Of a DNA stretch of 64,000 nucleotides, positions 37,971 to 50,500 are shown piece by piece. The stretch spans positions 1,711,672 to 1,775,671 of the forward strand of contig NW_022985163.1 of assembly GCF_010093535.1 (NCBI RefSeq), in the 5' to 3' direction. The DNA is from Lindgomyces ingoldianus. Its lineage: Eukaryota; Ascomycota; Dothideomycetes; Pleosporales; Lindgomycetaceae. Position numbers and translations under genes: made by a program. Position 1 is the stretch's first letter. Each line of letters starts with the position of its first letter. The notes below the pieces were generated by a model. That model did no database searches. It worked only from the letters and a program-made list of their open reading frames with translations, and had not been told where the DNA came from.

Positions 37971-39109
37971 TAGCAGCTGCAGTAGTAGTCTAATTTTATA
38001 GTACTATTATGCACTAGGACTGCAATAACAAGCTGCCCTATTATTATATACTATCTGCTATATAAATCTAAGATTTATTATTTAAACTAACTAATGTTAC
38101 TTTTTAGAAATCCCTCTTTACTAATCTGTAGATTAATAAAAGCTTCTGCTGCTAGCGCAGCTTTTCTTTAATAGTGCTTTAGTTTAAACTTACCTAAATA
38201 GCATCTAAAACTACATATAATTCTATTAGGCAGATAATAATCTGCTGTTGCTAGTTTATATAGTTTAAATGCTAAATTTTTTATGCCTTTAAAGTTATCT
38301 AAAGTTTAAAAGTTTATAGTTACTGTCTCTTTTATGCATTTAAACTAAAGGCTTTAAGCTTTAGTTTTCTGCTGCTTAATTATCTAATTAAAGAACTTTT
38401 TCACTAGATTATATTTATTTTATAATAAATTTATAGGGCTTAAATTTTTAGTAGGTAATTAATTAACAGCAGTGTTTACATAAAAGGCGCTAGGCAGAGG
38501 ATTATACAGTAGGGGCAGAGGCAGGTTAACAAGAGGAGCTGCAGGAGCTGCTAGAGCTGCTAGAGCTGCAGTAACTGCAGCAATTAGTAGAGTAAAAGGT
38601 AGATAGCTAGAGGCCTAGTTATAGTTAGAATTTAGGTATAAATAAGGCTAGCGCTAATTAGCTACTAGCTTTTTATTAAACTCTAGTTTCTTAAGCTTTT
38701 TATAATAGCACTGCTTTTTTTTCTTCTTTTTATTATAGCACTACTCTCTATCCTTAATTTTTTTTGTATACACTTAAGTTTTTTTTTTATTATTATATTT
38801 TAATATATCTTTTACGCCTTCTTTATATAATTAGCTATAAAGTTTACCTGCGCGCTATAGCGCTAGGCTAGTGTCTAATAACTAGGTGTTAGGCTCTCTT
38901 AATTAATTACGCCTTTACTATAGTTAATAACCTTATAGCTTATAAACTTAACATTTTTAGCACTATATTTTTTAAGAACTATTTTAACTACTATCTTTTT
39001 AATTTACAACTAGACCTTAGTAAGAGCTGTTTAGTAATTATTACTTTTTAAATAGTTAAAAATAGTAGCCTTATTAACCTAAACTTATATAAAAGGCTGT
39101 ATAATATAG

Positions 39110-39186
39110 TGTTGCGTTTGCCAAAAGGTCAACCTCCTAGCTAGCACAGCAGAAGGATATATGTAGACGGATAGCTGTACGCGACA
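39110..39186. repeat. 77-bp LTR (left), copy 1
   Basis: Identical over its full length to 39467-39543. Confidence 0.9.
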
Positions 39187-39466
39187 CACCCCCCAGCTCA
39201 AACCGTGGAACAAGAGAGGTGAAACATGGTAAAACAACCTTAACACACCCTTCCTCTTTAGCCTGAGCAACAGAACTTAGAGACGGATCTAAATGCAAGG
39301 TAGCCTCTGTAATAGACGCACTGCCTAAATGCTCTTTGCTGAGCGTGGGAATCGAACACGCAGTGCTCCGGGATAATGCGATCCTACTAGTGGAGTAGAG
39401 AGAGCAGGGATGCGAAAATTTTCGTGCGCTAACCATCTACACTACGCTGCGAACTGGGCTTATAAC

Positions 39467-39543
39467 TGTTGCGTTTGCCAAAAGGTCAACCTCCTAGCTA
39501 GCACAGCAGAAGGATATATGTAGACGGATAGCTGTACGCGACA
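39467..39543. repeat. 77-bp LTR (right), copy 1
   Basis: Partner of 39110-39186. Confidence 0.9.
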
Positions 39544-39688
39544 TATAGTTAAATATAAAATTATAATTAACATAGGCATTAACTACCTTCTTCTTTATAA
39601 ACTCTATAGTATTAAAAGAATTAGGCGTTTTTTTTATGTAACACTTTAACTTTTACTATAAGTTTTTCTTTATAACTTTAAGTTACTA

Positions 39689-40788
39689 ACGTACTTTACA
39701 GGCAAGTTGCTTACACACCTAAGTTGCTTACTTTTGCTAAGACCCTACTAAACTACTCTTCCTACACTAATGCATTCCCCACAACACTACTTAGACACGC
39801 TAAAAAAACATTAGATACAGCTTACACTCTAAGCTTTTAAATAAGACATAAAACTCTTAAAAAAATGTGCTACAGCTATATGCAGAGTCTTATAAAAGAT
39901 AATAAATAACTATAGCACTAGATAACCTTTACAAGCTAATTTTATAGTTAAATTATAAAGGCTAGGTAATAAAAAAAAGCAGGTAATTATTAAGACTATA
40001 CTTAAGCTATATACACAAGGAATTTCTCTTTAAATAGCATTTATAGCTAATATAGCTAATTCTTTACGCGCTAAGCATAATCTAGGCTATATTTACATAA
40101 ACTAGCCTAGTATGTTTATAAAGTGTTATTTAAAGCTTAAAGTAAAGTTTTAAGCATAAGTATAGTTAAGAGATATTTAGCTAATTATAAACCTTATTTT
40201 ACTAAAGTTATACATGTTATTATTCTAGATGCTATACTTAGCTTTAATATTCTTTATAAGGCTAAACCTGCTTTAAATTACCTTAAGACTCTTATAAAAG
40301 GCTCTTTTATAGTTATACTTACGCTTAAATGTTACTTTAAGCTTTAAATAACACTTTATAAACATACTAGGCTAGTTTATGTAAACATAGCCTAGATTAC
40401 ACTTAGCACATAAAAAATTAGCTATATTAGCTATAAATGCTATTTAAGAGGAAATTCCTTACGCATATAGCTTAAGTATAGTCTTAATAATTACCTACTT
40501 TTTTTTATTACCTAGCCTTTATAATTTAGCTATAGAATTAGCTTATAAAGGTTGTCTAGTGCTGTAGTTATTTATTATTTTTTATAAGACCTTACACATA
40601 GCTGCAGCATGTTTTTTTAAGAGTTTTATGTCTTATTTAAAAGCTTAAAGTGTAAGCTGTATCTAATGTTCTTTTAGCACGTCTACGTAGTGTTATAGAG
40701 AATGCATTAGTGTAGAAAGAGTAGTTTAGTAGGGTCTTAGCAAAAGTAAGCAACTTAGGTGTGTAAGCAACTCGCCTATAAAGTACGT
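39689..40788. mobile_element. Fold-back MITE, copy 2
   Basis: 1,100 bp, TA on both sides (39687-39688, 40789-40790), ends ACGTACTT...AAGTACGT, halves inversely repeated. Inserted in element B; moderately RIP-mutated. Confidence 0.85.
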
Positions 40789-41519
40789 TATATTTTTTTT
40801 AATAAAAGCTAACTATTATATCTGTGCGTTCTAGCAGGTCTTATAGTAGACACGTTGTAATAATAAATAACTAGAGGTGTCTGCTTTTTATATGCTAGCT
40901 TCTTAATATTTTTATTATTATTATTATTATTATTTTTACTAGTAACACCTTTTTTACACAGTAATCTACGCAACTTAATAAGCTTTTAGTAGTATATAGC
41001 CTACACTTCTACCTTTTCTAATTAAGCTCTTAAACTACTTATAGAAGCTTTTTTTTATATAATAAATAGATTTAGTAACATAGGGCGTTTAGTAGGAGCT
41101 TTAGTAGGTGCTTTTAGAGGAGCCAGAGTTAACGCAGCACGCGTGCTACCTTGCGCAACTCTACTAGCCCTCCCACTGTGTGCAGCGTTCCTACCGCGCA
41201 GAGCTAGTGCTAGAGTACTTATAGCGCGCTCTTTAAACATAATAATACTCTAAGTGTTACTTCTTTATTTATTATAAGTTAACTAATAAGTAGTAGAAGT
41301 GTTTTTAGCTATTTATTTATATTAATAATAAAAGTAAGTAATTTAGGGTATAATTAGCAGTAACTACTCTACAAAAACAGTTAGATAGGGCTAATAAGGC
41401 CTATTAAAAAGCCTTACTTACTATACAACGTCCTTCTTCTATTAGGCGGATTATATGGAGCGGTATGTGCAGTTACCTGCATTTCTATGAGATTTGTGAG
41501 GGGAAAGTTGTTACTTGGC

Positions 41520-41735
41520 ATTTGTTAGGACAATAAATCGGCGTTTTCTCTTAGCGCGCATCGCGTAATTCCCTTACTACTTAGTTTTCCTGCCTAAATC
41601 TGTAACTTTTGTAAATTTAACTATAACGCGTTAGTATCCACACCTACACTTATAATTAACCCTAAGTAAGTTAAGGCTATAGTTGCCTATATAAAAGCCT
41701 TATCCTAATAATTTTTTAGAGTTATAGAACTATAA
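41520..41735. repeat. Left terminal inverted repeat of element C, third fragment
   Basis: Matches the complement of about 53090-53290 with mostly transition differences, including aaatcggcgttttctc and gcgcgcatcgcgtaattcc. The inner limit is where similarity fades. Confidence 0.8.
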
Positions 41736-41989
41736 GTATAGGACTAAATCTGCTAGTAGCGCTGCCTGCTAGCTTAACACGTTTAAAGACTGTTAGGGCT
41801 CTAAAGTTAGCTATATAAAAGAGTAAAAAAAAAAAAAGCAGCGTGTTATAGGTACATATAATTATAATAGTAACTAGTTGCTTACTAGCCTTTAGCACTG
41901 CCTAAGCCTAAGACTGCTCTAAAGCTTAAAGTTTTAAGAGTTGTTGCGCCTGCTCCTGCGCCTATGCTTATAATCCTTAAGCAGCTATC

Positions 41990-43490
41990 TTCTATCTAGG
42001 TCCCTTTATTACTGCTACTGCCGCCTTAGGTTAAAGTTAACATAAAGCCTAAAATAAAGCTATAGTTTAACATAAAGATGCAGTACACCTTACAAGTTAA
42101 CAGCTTAAAAGTTATAGAAAATAAAAAGGCCCTAAACAGCTACTTATTTATGCTATTTTTTATAAAGGATAGATTTATAGCTATAATTTTAAAGCCTATA
42201 TTAATAATTAAAGAGTAGCTATATTACTAAGTTAGCTATATAATTAACTTTAAAATAAACACTAATACTGCAACCTAGTAGGCTAACATAATTAATAATT
42301 TTAGTAACACTTTAGGCGTAGTAGTGCTTAATTAAATAAGTAGACTGTTTAAAAGTTATCTTAAAGCTACTTAAGTGCTTATAAAGGTAGAGGTGTAGCT
42401 TACCTATAAGCCTTTATAAAAAGCCTTTTTTTATAAATCTACTAACAAGCCTTTATCTAATGTCTCTAATACACTAAGTAATCTAAGACATATATAGTAG
42501 CTGCTTAATAAGGCGTGTAATTATAAGCACGCTAATGTAATATATACTACTATAAACTACATTAATTTAATTTATAAGCGCTAGGTTTACATAAAGGCAT
42601 TATGTAATAACTATAGTTACTAGTACTAAGTAAATCTATTAACATATTATTACTATATTATTAAGCCTTATAATTTAGAGATATAAGTAAATAAAAATTT
42701 TAAAAGTCTTAATAGTGTTGCTGTTAAATATCTGCCTACTTAGTTAAAAAAGTATTTATATAGTATAAGTAATAAGCTCTGCGTTAATCTACATAATTAT
42801 TAAAGTAAAAAAAAAAAGTAAGAATTATTATTATTATTATTTAAAAGCAAGTCTATAAGTAAGATAATAAAAAAGATAGAAAAGTGTTAACTACATAAGT
42901 GTATAATAAAAATAAAAAAGGAAGCTAAAGAGCATATAAAACGCGCAGAGCAGCATAAGCTTAATTATAAGTAGCGCTGTAAGCAGCAAACTCTTTATAT
43001 AATGCCTACTAGCGTTAGTTATCTTTTTACTTTTAAAAAGCTGCTGTACCTACCTATTTAGCAACAGCTTTATCTATAAGCTCTATTTCTTAGCGCATTT
43101 GCCTAGCCTTTAAAACAGCCTACTAGCGCCTCTACTTTAACTGCTTAGCGCATAAGAAAGCTTCCTATTATGTTATTAAGTCTAGTAATAAAAAAAAGGA
43201 TATAAAGTTAATAGTAAAGTAGTTTTTTATATAGCTAATTACTTAGTAACTAAAAAAAGATATAAATAACTATGCTACAGCAGGTAAAGTAGCAATTATA
43301 AAGAAGTAGACTGTAAAAGATCTGCGTAAGATAGCAGATGTTAAAGGTAATTTATACACAGTTACTATTAGCAGGTTTAAGCTTAAAAATAGAATTATTT
43401 AACACTTTTATAAAAATCTTTATAAGTATAAGCTAGTTATACACGCAGCAGATAGGCTTATTTTAATAGGCAGAGGTGTGTAAAAGTAAG
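41990..43490 (+). pseudogene. Second ORF (ORF2) of element C, function unknown, degenerate
   Basis: Plus strand, convergent with the C transposase. Read through stops it shows blocks shared with ORF2 of element A (MQYTLQVN; LFMLFFIKDRF versus FSMLFIKNKV; VKDLRKI-DVKGNLYTVT). An Ala/Pro-rich start precedes them. No known domain recognised. The gypsy II insertion lies just beyond its 3' end. Confidence 0.5.
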
Positions 43491-43554
43491 GTAGTAGATG
43501 TTATAAATATAATGTTATGTAAGCTACATATTAATAATATGTGCCTACATTATT

Positions 43555-43844
43555 TGTAACAATTCTACGAATCGTTCCATCTCGGGTCGCTCGGATCCTA
43601 TCCAAAGGGTCCCTGTATCGGCCCCGACCATGACTTGACCTAGTCCCTTGCTGTTACCCTTATTCCCTTATGTATTTAGTCGCACCTTGCCCCTGTAGCT
43701 AGCTTAGTAGTTTTCTAATATCCTATGTACAAGGCCTATAGGTGTTATTAGTATTCCTAGGTCTCTAAGTCCCTACGCACTCCTATATGCCTCTAAGTAG
43801 ATTTATACTGCATTTAGACCTATTGTTTTGCCTGCGCTGTTACA
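43555..43844 (+). repeat. 5' LTR of gypsy II
   Basis: 290 bp, TGTAACAATTCTACG...GCTGTTACA. The left half is nearly unmutated, the right half AT-shifted. Confidence 0.92.
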
Positions 43845-45249
43845 TTATATTAGAAAACTTACTTTTACTAGTAATAGCTTTATTAATAATATTACATTAA
43901 TTATTTATTTAACTACATTTAAGTTCTAAGAAGTGTTTAATTTAGTTTAAGTTATAATTTTTTACACACTATTACATTAAATTATTTAGTTAGTATAGAT
44001 AAGATCTTAAAAACCTTTTATTAACTAAAGCCTTTAAGTTTAAAACTTTCTATTCTCTATAATTAGAATTGCCTTTAGAAAAGTTATAAAAAGTGCGCTA
44101 AGGTAAAAACTTAAAAACTACTAATAACTTATTAAAATTAAAGATAACTACTAATGCTTAACTTTTAACTACTATTAGATTTTATTGTAAAGACTGTAAC
44201 CTATTCTAGCTATAGCTAAGGCAAAATGCTTACTTTTAGAACTAAATAACTACTAACTTTAATAGCTAAACTTTTTTTTATAGGACCTAAAGCTAAAAAC
44301 CTACTAGATTTAGAGTTAAACTTTAGTAGCTTAGCTCTTAAGAACTAAGTTGCTTAATTAAAAGTATAAATTAAATAGCTAACTAGATTAAAAACTCTTA
44401 GTCCTAATTATCTCTTACTAACTACTAAATTACCTTTAATAATGCTTTAAATTACTTTTACTACTCTAATAGTAAAAAACTTTTTAGGCACCTTTAAGCT
44501 TTTTTAAAGCTACTTTACTAAATGCACGCCTAAGATTAAAAACTTTATAAATAGTAAAGAACTTATGTTTAAATAATAGCAAGCTTTTATTATAAATAGA
44601 CTTAATATTAATTTAGATTACTATTAGAGTAAGCGCACACGCATAGCGTTAGTATAGGGACACACTACTAGTATTGCAAAGGAATACCTAAAGCCTAGAT
44701 ACCTAGCTAAATTAGACAACTTTTAGTTTAGAAACATAAAAAAAATAATTAAGCTTTTATAAATATACTTTATTACTAGTAATAAAGAGATAAAGGTGTA
44801 ACAGGTGTTTTAGACTTTAAGAATAAGTAAAGAAAAAGCATTTTCTGCCTTTAAAGCTTACTTTATTAGTGCTGCTGTTAAAGAGTTTATATTAAAAGCA
44901 AAATAGTTTTTTTACTTATAAGAAAAGATACTACTTAGCTTAAAAGTACTAAACTTAGGTTTTAAGCACACTTAGAAAGGCTTTTTTAAGTTAATAGTAT
45001 CTTACCTAATAGCCTATAACATAGAAAGAAGAAATACTTTTACTATTTTAGAATAAACTATTAATCTTACCTAACAGTCTATTATTAGACCTAGTATAGA
45101 TTAGTCTTAGAAAGTTTCTAGTAATATATCTAAGGTAGTATACTATTCTAGCGCACCCTAACCTGCACCTTTGTTAGTACTCTAGTCTACCTTAATTACC
45201 TATAGACAATCTAGCTAGACACCTGCTCTAGAAAGATAGACAACTTCTA

Positions 45250-48200
45250 GTAACTATTATAATTATAAAAAACTAAAACATTTTACTAGCAACTGCCCTA
45301 TCCTTAGAGTATAAAAAATAAAGGTAGAGTAGTAAGATTTTAAAAAAGAATTTATAAACATAAATAATTTTAATTTAGATGCTTTTTAAATAAAAAATAG
45401 TAACACTTAGAGAAACTTTTTATTTTAAGCTTAAGTAAGTATAATTTATTAAATATTAATTTATTACACTTATTTAAAGAAAAACACTTTTAAGTCTTTA
45501 CTATTTTATATTTAAAAAGCATTAAAGTCTATTTAAATCTTTTAGTTAATACTAGCGCTTATAGTTTTTTATTTATTAACTTACTAACTACTAAATTATT
45601 ATTTTAATGCTTTTATGTTTTTATTTAACACTTACTATTTAAAGTTATAGTTAAAGGCTTTTAAGATTAAATCTAAGTCTCTGTCTACTAGTATATCTGC
45701 CTGCACATGCAAATTAATAAAAGAAGCATCTAAAACTGCTTTTTTATTATTATAAACCTTAGCTTCTAAGATTGCATTATTAGTATTAAATAGTTATATT
45801 ATTTTAAACTTTATTTAGATATAAAAAGAAATTAGATTATATAGCCTAGCAAATATCTACCTACTTATAAACCTTTGCTACTCTTACTTATGCAATTAAC
45901 TTAGCCTACATGTAATAAAAAAGTAGAGCTAAATGTTAAATAATATAATATACTATAAAAAAAGAACTAATTTTAGTAGTTATACAGCTTAATAATTTAC
46001 TGCATTAAGGGTTTACTAAGGCTACTAAAATTATATAGATCTTCTATTATCTATAGTCTAAAGACACTTAAATTGTTTTTCTACCTATTTATTAAGAAGT
46101 CTAGAATAAGTCTAAAGAAGGTCTATTTAGCTACTATTACCCTAATTTTAGTAAATGCTTTTTATTTTAATATAAAAAAAAACAAGTTCTTTTTAACTTT
46201 TATCTATAAAATTAAGTAACGTACTTCATGGGCGAGTTGCTCACACACCTGAGTTGCTTACTTTTGCCAAGACCCCACTAAACTACCCTTCCTACACTAA
46301 TGCATTCCCCACAACACTACTTAGACGCGCTAAAAGAATGTTAGATACAGCTTGCGCTCTAAGCTTTTAAATAAGACATAAAACTCTTAAAGAAATGTGC
46401 TATAGCTATATGCAAAGTCTTATAAAAGACAACAAATAACTATAGCGCTAGACAACTTTTACAAGCTAATTCTACAGCTAAATTACAAAGGCTAGGCAAT
46501 AAAAAGGAGTAGGTAATTGTTAAGACTATACTTAAGCTATATACACAAGGAATTTCCCCTTAGATAGCATTTATAGCTAATATAGCTAATTCTTTGCGCG
46601 CTAAGCGTAATCTAGGCTATGTTTGCATAAACTAGCCTAGTACGTTTGTGAAGCGTTATTTAGAGCTTAAAGTAATGTTTAAGCGTAATTACAACTATAA
46701 AAAAGCCCTCTGCAAAAGTCCTAGAGTAATTTAGGGCAGGTTTAGCCTTGTAGAGAATATTAAAGCTAAGTATAGCATCTAGGATAATAACACGTACAAC
46801 TTTAGCAAGATAGGGTTTATAATTAGCTAGATATCTCTTAACTATACTTGCGCTTAAAACTTTACTTTAAGCTCTAAATAACACTTTACAAACGTACTAG
46901 GCTAGTTTATGTGAACATGGCCTAGATTATGCTTAGCGCGTAAAGAATTAGCTATATTAGCTACAAATGCTATCTAAGGGGAAATTCCTTGCGCATATAG
47001 CTTAAGTATAGTCTTAACAATCACCTGCTTCTTTTTATTGCCTAGCCTCTGTAATTTAGCTGTAGAATTAGCTTGTAAAGGTTGTCTAGCGCTATAGTTA
47101 TTTATTATCTTTTATAAGACTCTGCACATAGCTACAGCACATTTCTTTAAGAGTTTTATGTTTTATTTAAAAGCTTAGAGCGTAAGCTGTATCTAACATT
47201 CTTTTAGCGCGTCTAAGTAGTGTTGTGGGGAATGCATTAGTGTAGGAAGGGTGGTTTAGTAGGGTCTTGGCAAAAGTGAGCGACTCAGGTGTGTGAGCAA
47301 CTCGCCCATGAAGTACGTTAGTTAATTAAAGATAAGTAAGCTTTATAGTTAGATACTAAATATAAAACTAAAGTATTAGTAAACCTTTAATTACTATCTA
47401 AATACTGTTAGTACTAAGATGTATTTAGCCACACTACAGCTTACTAGCTACTAGTACATTGTCTATATAACTACAAGATTGTCCTTATAGAGCCTCTCTC
47501 TAACAGTTACAGTCTGTTGTACAAACAAAACCTTAAAGAGCTAGAAGTAATAAAGAAATATATTATAAATAATCTAAAATATAGCTTTATTAAGTAGAGT
47601 TAGAGCCTTTTTATATCTTTTATCTTTTATGTACAGAAACTAAATAGCAACTTATGTATCTATGTTAATTACTATAAACTTAACACTCTTACTTGCAAGA
47701 ATATGTATTTAATACTATGTATAAATAAACTTTTATTAAAACTTACTAAAGTAGTAATTTTTACTAAGTTTAATATTTACATAGCTTTTAATAAGATTAG
47801 AATAAATCTAAGCTTTAAAAGTGTACTACCTTTTAAACATAATATAGAACTTATAAGTGTAAAGTTTTACTTTTTAGATTATATAATAGTCTAGTAACTT
47901 ACTAGCGCTATATAAACAACATATTAATTAACTATCTAGATAATTTTTACATTACTTATCTTAATAACATTTTTATTTACTTTAAAGACAAAGTAACTTA
48001 TATTCTTTATATTAAGAAAGTCTTAGAAAGGCTCTAGTAAGCAGAATTATAAGTAGAGATTAAAAAAAGTAAATTTTATATTACTTAAATAAAGTATCTT
48101 AGCTATATACTTTTAAATAAAGGACTAGAGGTTAACCTACAGAAAGTAGAGGTGCTACGCAACTAGCAGGCGCCTACTACTATAACAGGTGTGAAATCTT

Positions 48201-50500
48201 TTCTAGGCTTTACTAAATTTTATTAGCAATTTGTTTTAAAAATTTTTTATATAGTAAAACTAATTATTATGCTTTAAAGCTCTACTACTTTTTTTATATA
48301 GACTTTAAAGTGTAACATAGCTTTTAAAAAGCTAAAGTTTATGCTACTAAGTATACTTACACTCTACTATTTTAACTTTATATTATAAACTAAAATTAAA
48401 ACTAACACTTTTAATAAAGTAGTAGTAGGAGTCCTTTTTTAGAAACAAGTAGATAGAAATTAGTGCTCTATATTATTCTATAGTAAGGTCCTATCTAGTT
48501 TAGAGCTAAACTAGGAGATACATAATAAGAAGCTATTTGCAATTGTTACTATGTTTAAATAATAAAAAGCTAAGCTTACATCTATAGTAATAAGCACTCT
48601 AGTATATACTAATTATTATTTATTAAAGTACATTATAATAATAAAAGTGCTAAATGCTTATTAGGTCTATTAAGCTAAAAAGTTAGCTTAGTATTGCTTT
48701 TAAATTAAGTACACCCTTAGTAAAAATAACACTAGGGCAGATATTCTTAGCTATTGTAAATAAGACATAAAGAATTTAAAAGCAGCTTAAACTAATAATA
48801 AGTTAAGAGTTTTACTAGAACTGCACTAACTACACCTCTAAATTAACTCTAAACTAGCCTAGTACTATATTACTTAAATAACAACTTAAGTAGCTACACT
48901 AAACATTATAAAAGAACTAGACTAAGTTATGTCTTTAAATTCTTTAAAATTAATTAACATATTACTTTAAAAAAATTAAGCTTTTTTTACATAAAAGTAA
49001 AAACTTTTACTTTACTATTATTAGATAAGAAACAGACTACTCCTTTATGCTAACTACTTATATATGCTAGTAGACTTATTACTGTGTACCTAACTTATCT
49101 AAAAAGTTTATAACTAAGTATCCTTAGCACACTTAAGTGCTACTAAGACTTATTAGTTACTAGCCTAAAAGTACTACTAAAAGAGTATAGAAGCTACTTA
49201 TAAATAATATATATAAAATTATTTTCTTTATTATAAAGCTTATTTAAAATAGACCTAAACTTTAGAGTTTATCTACTCTTTTTTAATTCCTAATTAACTA
49301 ATGCAGCACTTGTGTATTAACTTTAAGAATTTTTTTAAAAACAAGTCTAGTTATAACTAGATTATAGTTATAATTAATTATATATTTAAATAAGCTATTT
49401 TTATTCCCTACTATAAAATAATTAACACCTAAGGAATAGCTGCTTTATTTATTTAATAAGTATACTATTTTAGCTATACACCTAAAACTATTATTTTTAA
49501 TTAAGGACTTTAGTTTATATCTAGTTTTTAGTCTAAATTCTGTTAAATTTTAGGTGTAAAAGTTAAGCTTTTTACTACTTATTATAAAGAAATAAATAGC
49601 TAAATAAAGATTATAAATAAGTATATTAATTAAAGACTAAGGCTTTTTGTATTTTTTTACTAAGACAACTAGAGTTCCTTACTGCCCCTAATTAATTAGG
49701 CTTAGATAACCTTACTTTATGTAATAATTAAAATGTTTTTATATTAAGTTTTATATAGCTCTAAACTATGTTAAAGCTAGGACTAGAAACATTCTATAGA
49801 ACCTATTACAGCTATAGACAAGCTAAATTATTAGGATGCTCTAGCATTAGCAACCTACATGCATGCAGCCTAGAAGTTAGCTAAGACCTATATAGAAAAG
49901 GCCTAGGATTAGATGCAAACTGTAGTTAACTGCTACTACTAGCTAGTTAACTAGAAGGTTAGCAACATAGTCTACTTAAACACTAAGAACCTTACTGTTT
50001 AAAGACCTAGCTAAAAACTATCTAAATAATAAAAAAGCCCTTTTAAGGTACTTAAATAAGTTAGAAACTTATACTGCCTAAAGCTACTTTTAGAGTTAAA
50101 AATACATAACATCTTTGCACTAAATATGCTTTATAAAGACCTTTAAAATCTACTTCTAAAACAAAAACTTTTAAAACTCCCTAGAATTACTATTAATAGA
50201 GTAGAGAAGTAGAAAGTAGAGGAAATACTTACTAGTAAGCTCTACTAGAAAACACTTAAGTACTAAGTAAAATAAGTAAAACATAACTCTAATCTAGTCT
50301 AGTATAAGGCTTTAAATTTTATAGGGTCTTTTTATAAACTAAAGGCTTTTTATAATAAGCATCTAAATTAGCTAGGACCTCTAAAGGCCTTATGTAAGTA
50401 GATTAAGGCTTTTAAAGCTAGTGTAAAAGGTATAGATTACTTAGTAAATAATAAGGTATAAAAGTAAGAAGTTAGATTATATTTTTATATAATATTATTA
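45250..50500 (+). pseudogene. Degenerate gypsy II gag-pol
   Basis: A knuckle reading NYKKLKHFTSNCP, with the first cysteines altered, is followed by RT: a 63-codon open frame at 47703-47894 covers the segment like VIFTKFNIYIAFNKIRI. Then YLNNIFIYF near 47955-47990 replaces YxDD. Aspartates in both RT motifs have become Asn, consistent with RIP. The MITE at 46219-47318 interrupts the region between gag and RT. Confidence 0.75.
46219..47318. mobile_element. Fold-back MITE, copy 3 (least mutated)
   Basis: 1,100 bp with TA on both sides (46217-46218, 47319-47320), ends ACGTACTTCATGGG...CCCATGAAGTACGT. The inverted halves are very similar and base composition is far closer to normal than in copies 1, 2 and 4. 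Inserted in the heavily mutated gypsy II. Confidence 0.9.

Larger units (their letters stand above)
39110..39543. mobile_element. 434-bp LTR element with tRNA-like internal sequence, copy 1
   Basis: Two identical 77-bp direct repeats (39110-39186 and 39467-39543; TGTTGCGTTTGCC...GTACGCGACA) with duplication TATAG at 39105-39109 and 39544-39548. The 280-bp interior has no ORF of note. On the minus strand it holds GTGTAGATGGTTAGCGC and, about 80 bp on, GTTCGATTCCCACGC, resembling the A and B boxes of a tRNA gene (pol III internal promoter). Essentially free of RIP. Size and structure resemble SMART/TRIM-type miniature LTR elements. Confidence 0.85.
38450..41240 (-). pseudogene. Possible second ORF of element B, degenerate
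   Basis: A minus-strand frame opens with ATG at 41240 and stays open for 61 codons (MFKERAISTLALALRGR..., Ala/Arg/Thr-rich) before RIP-type stops. Convergent with the transposase, as ORF2 is in A and C, but I could not match its sequence to theirs. Interrupted by the MITE and the 434-bp LTR element. Function unknown. Confidence 0.3.
36668..41519 (+). mobile_element. Element B: second DDE_3 transposon inside the left terminal repeat of C
   Basis: 4,852 bp, ends GCCAAGTAACAACTTTCC and its inverse, flanked by AT at 36666-36667 and 41520-41521. The inverted match extends over about 45 bp. Excising it with one AT restores the sequence ggcaatttgtt found in C's right repeat. It carries a transposase remnant, a 434-bp LTR element and a MITE; without these it is about 3.3 kb. 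The terminal sequences differ from those of A and C, so it is a separate family. Confidence 0.85.

Noticed and set aside
39085..39436. Overlapping minus-strand frames of 61 and 99 codons, and a possible true tRNA gene
   Set aside because: The frames sit in the LTR element with tRNA-like interior. The tRNA-like arms do not form a standard cloverleaf by eye (about 80 bp between boxes), so no tRNA gene is called.
47703..47894. 63-codon frame as a separate small gene
   Set aside because: Its translation is a stretch of gypsy-type reverse transcriptase; it is a remnant of gypsy II pol.
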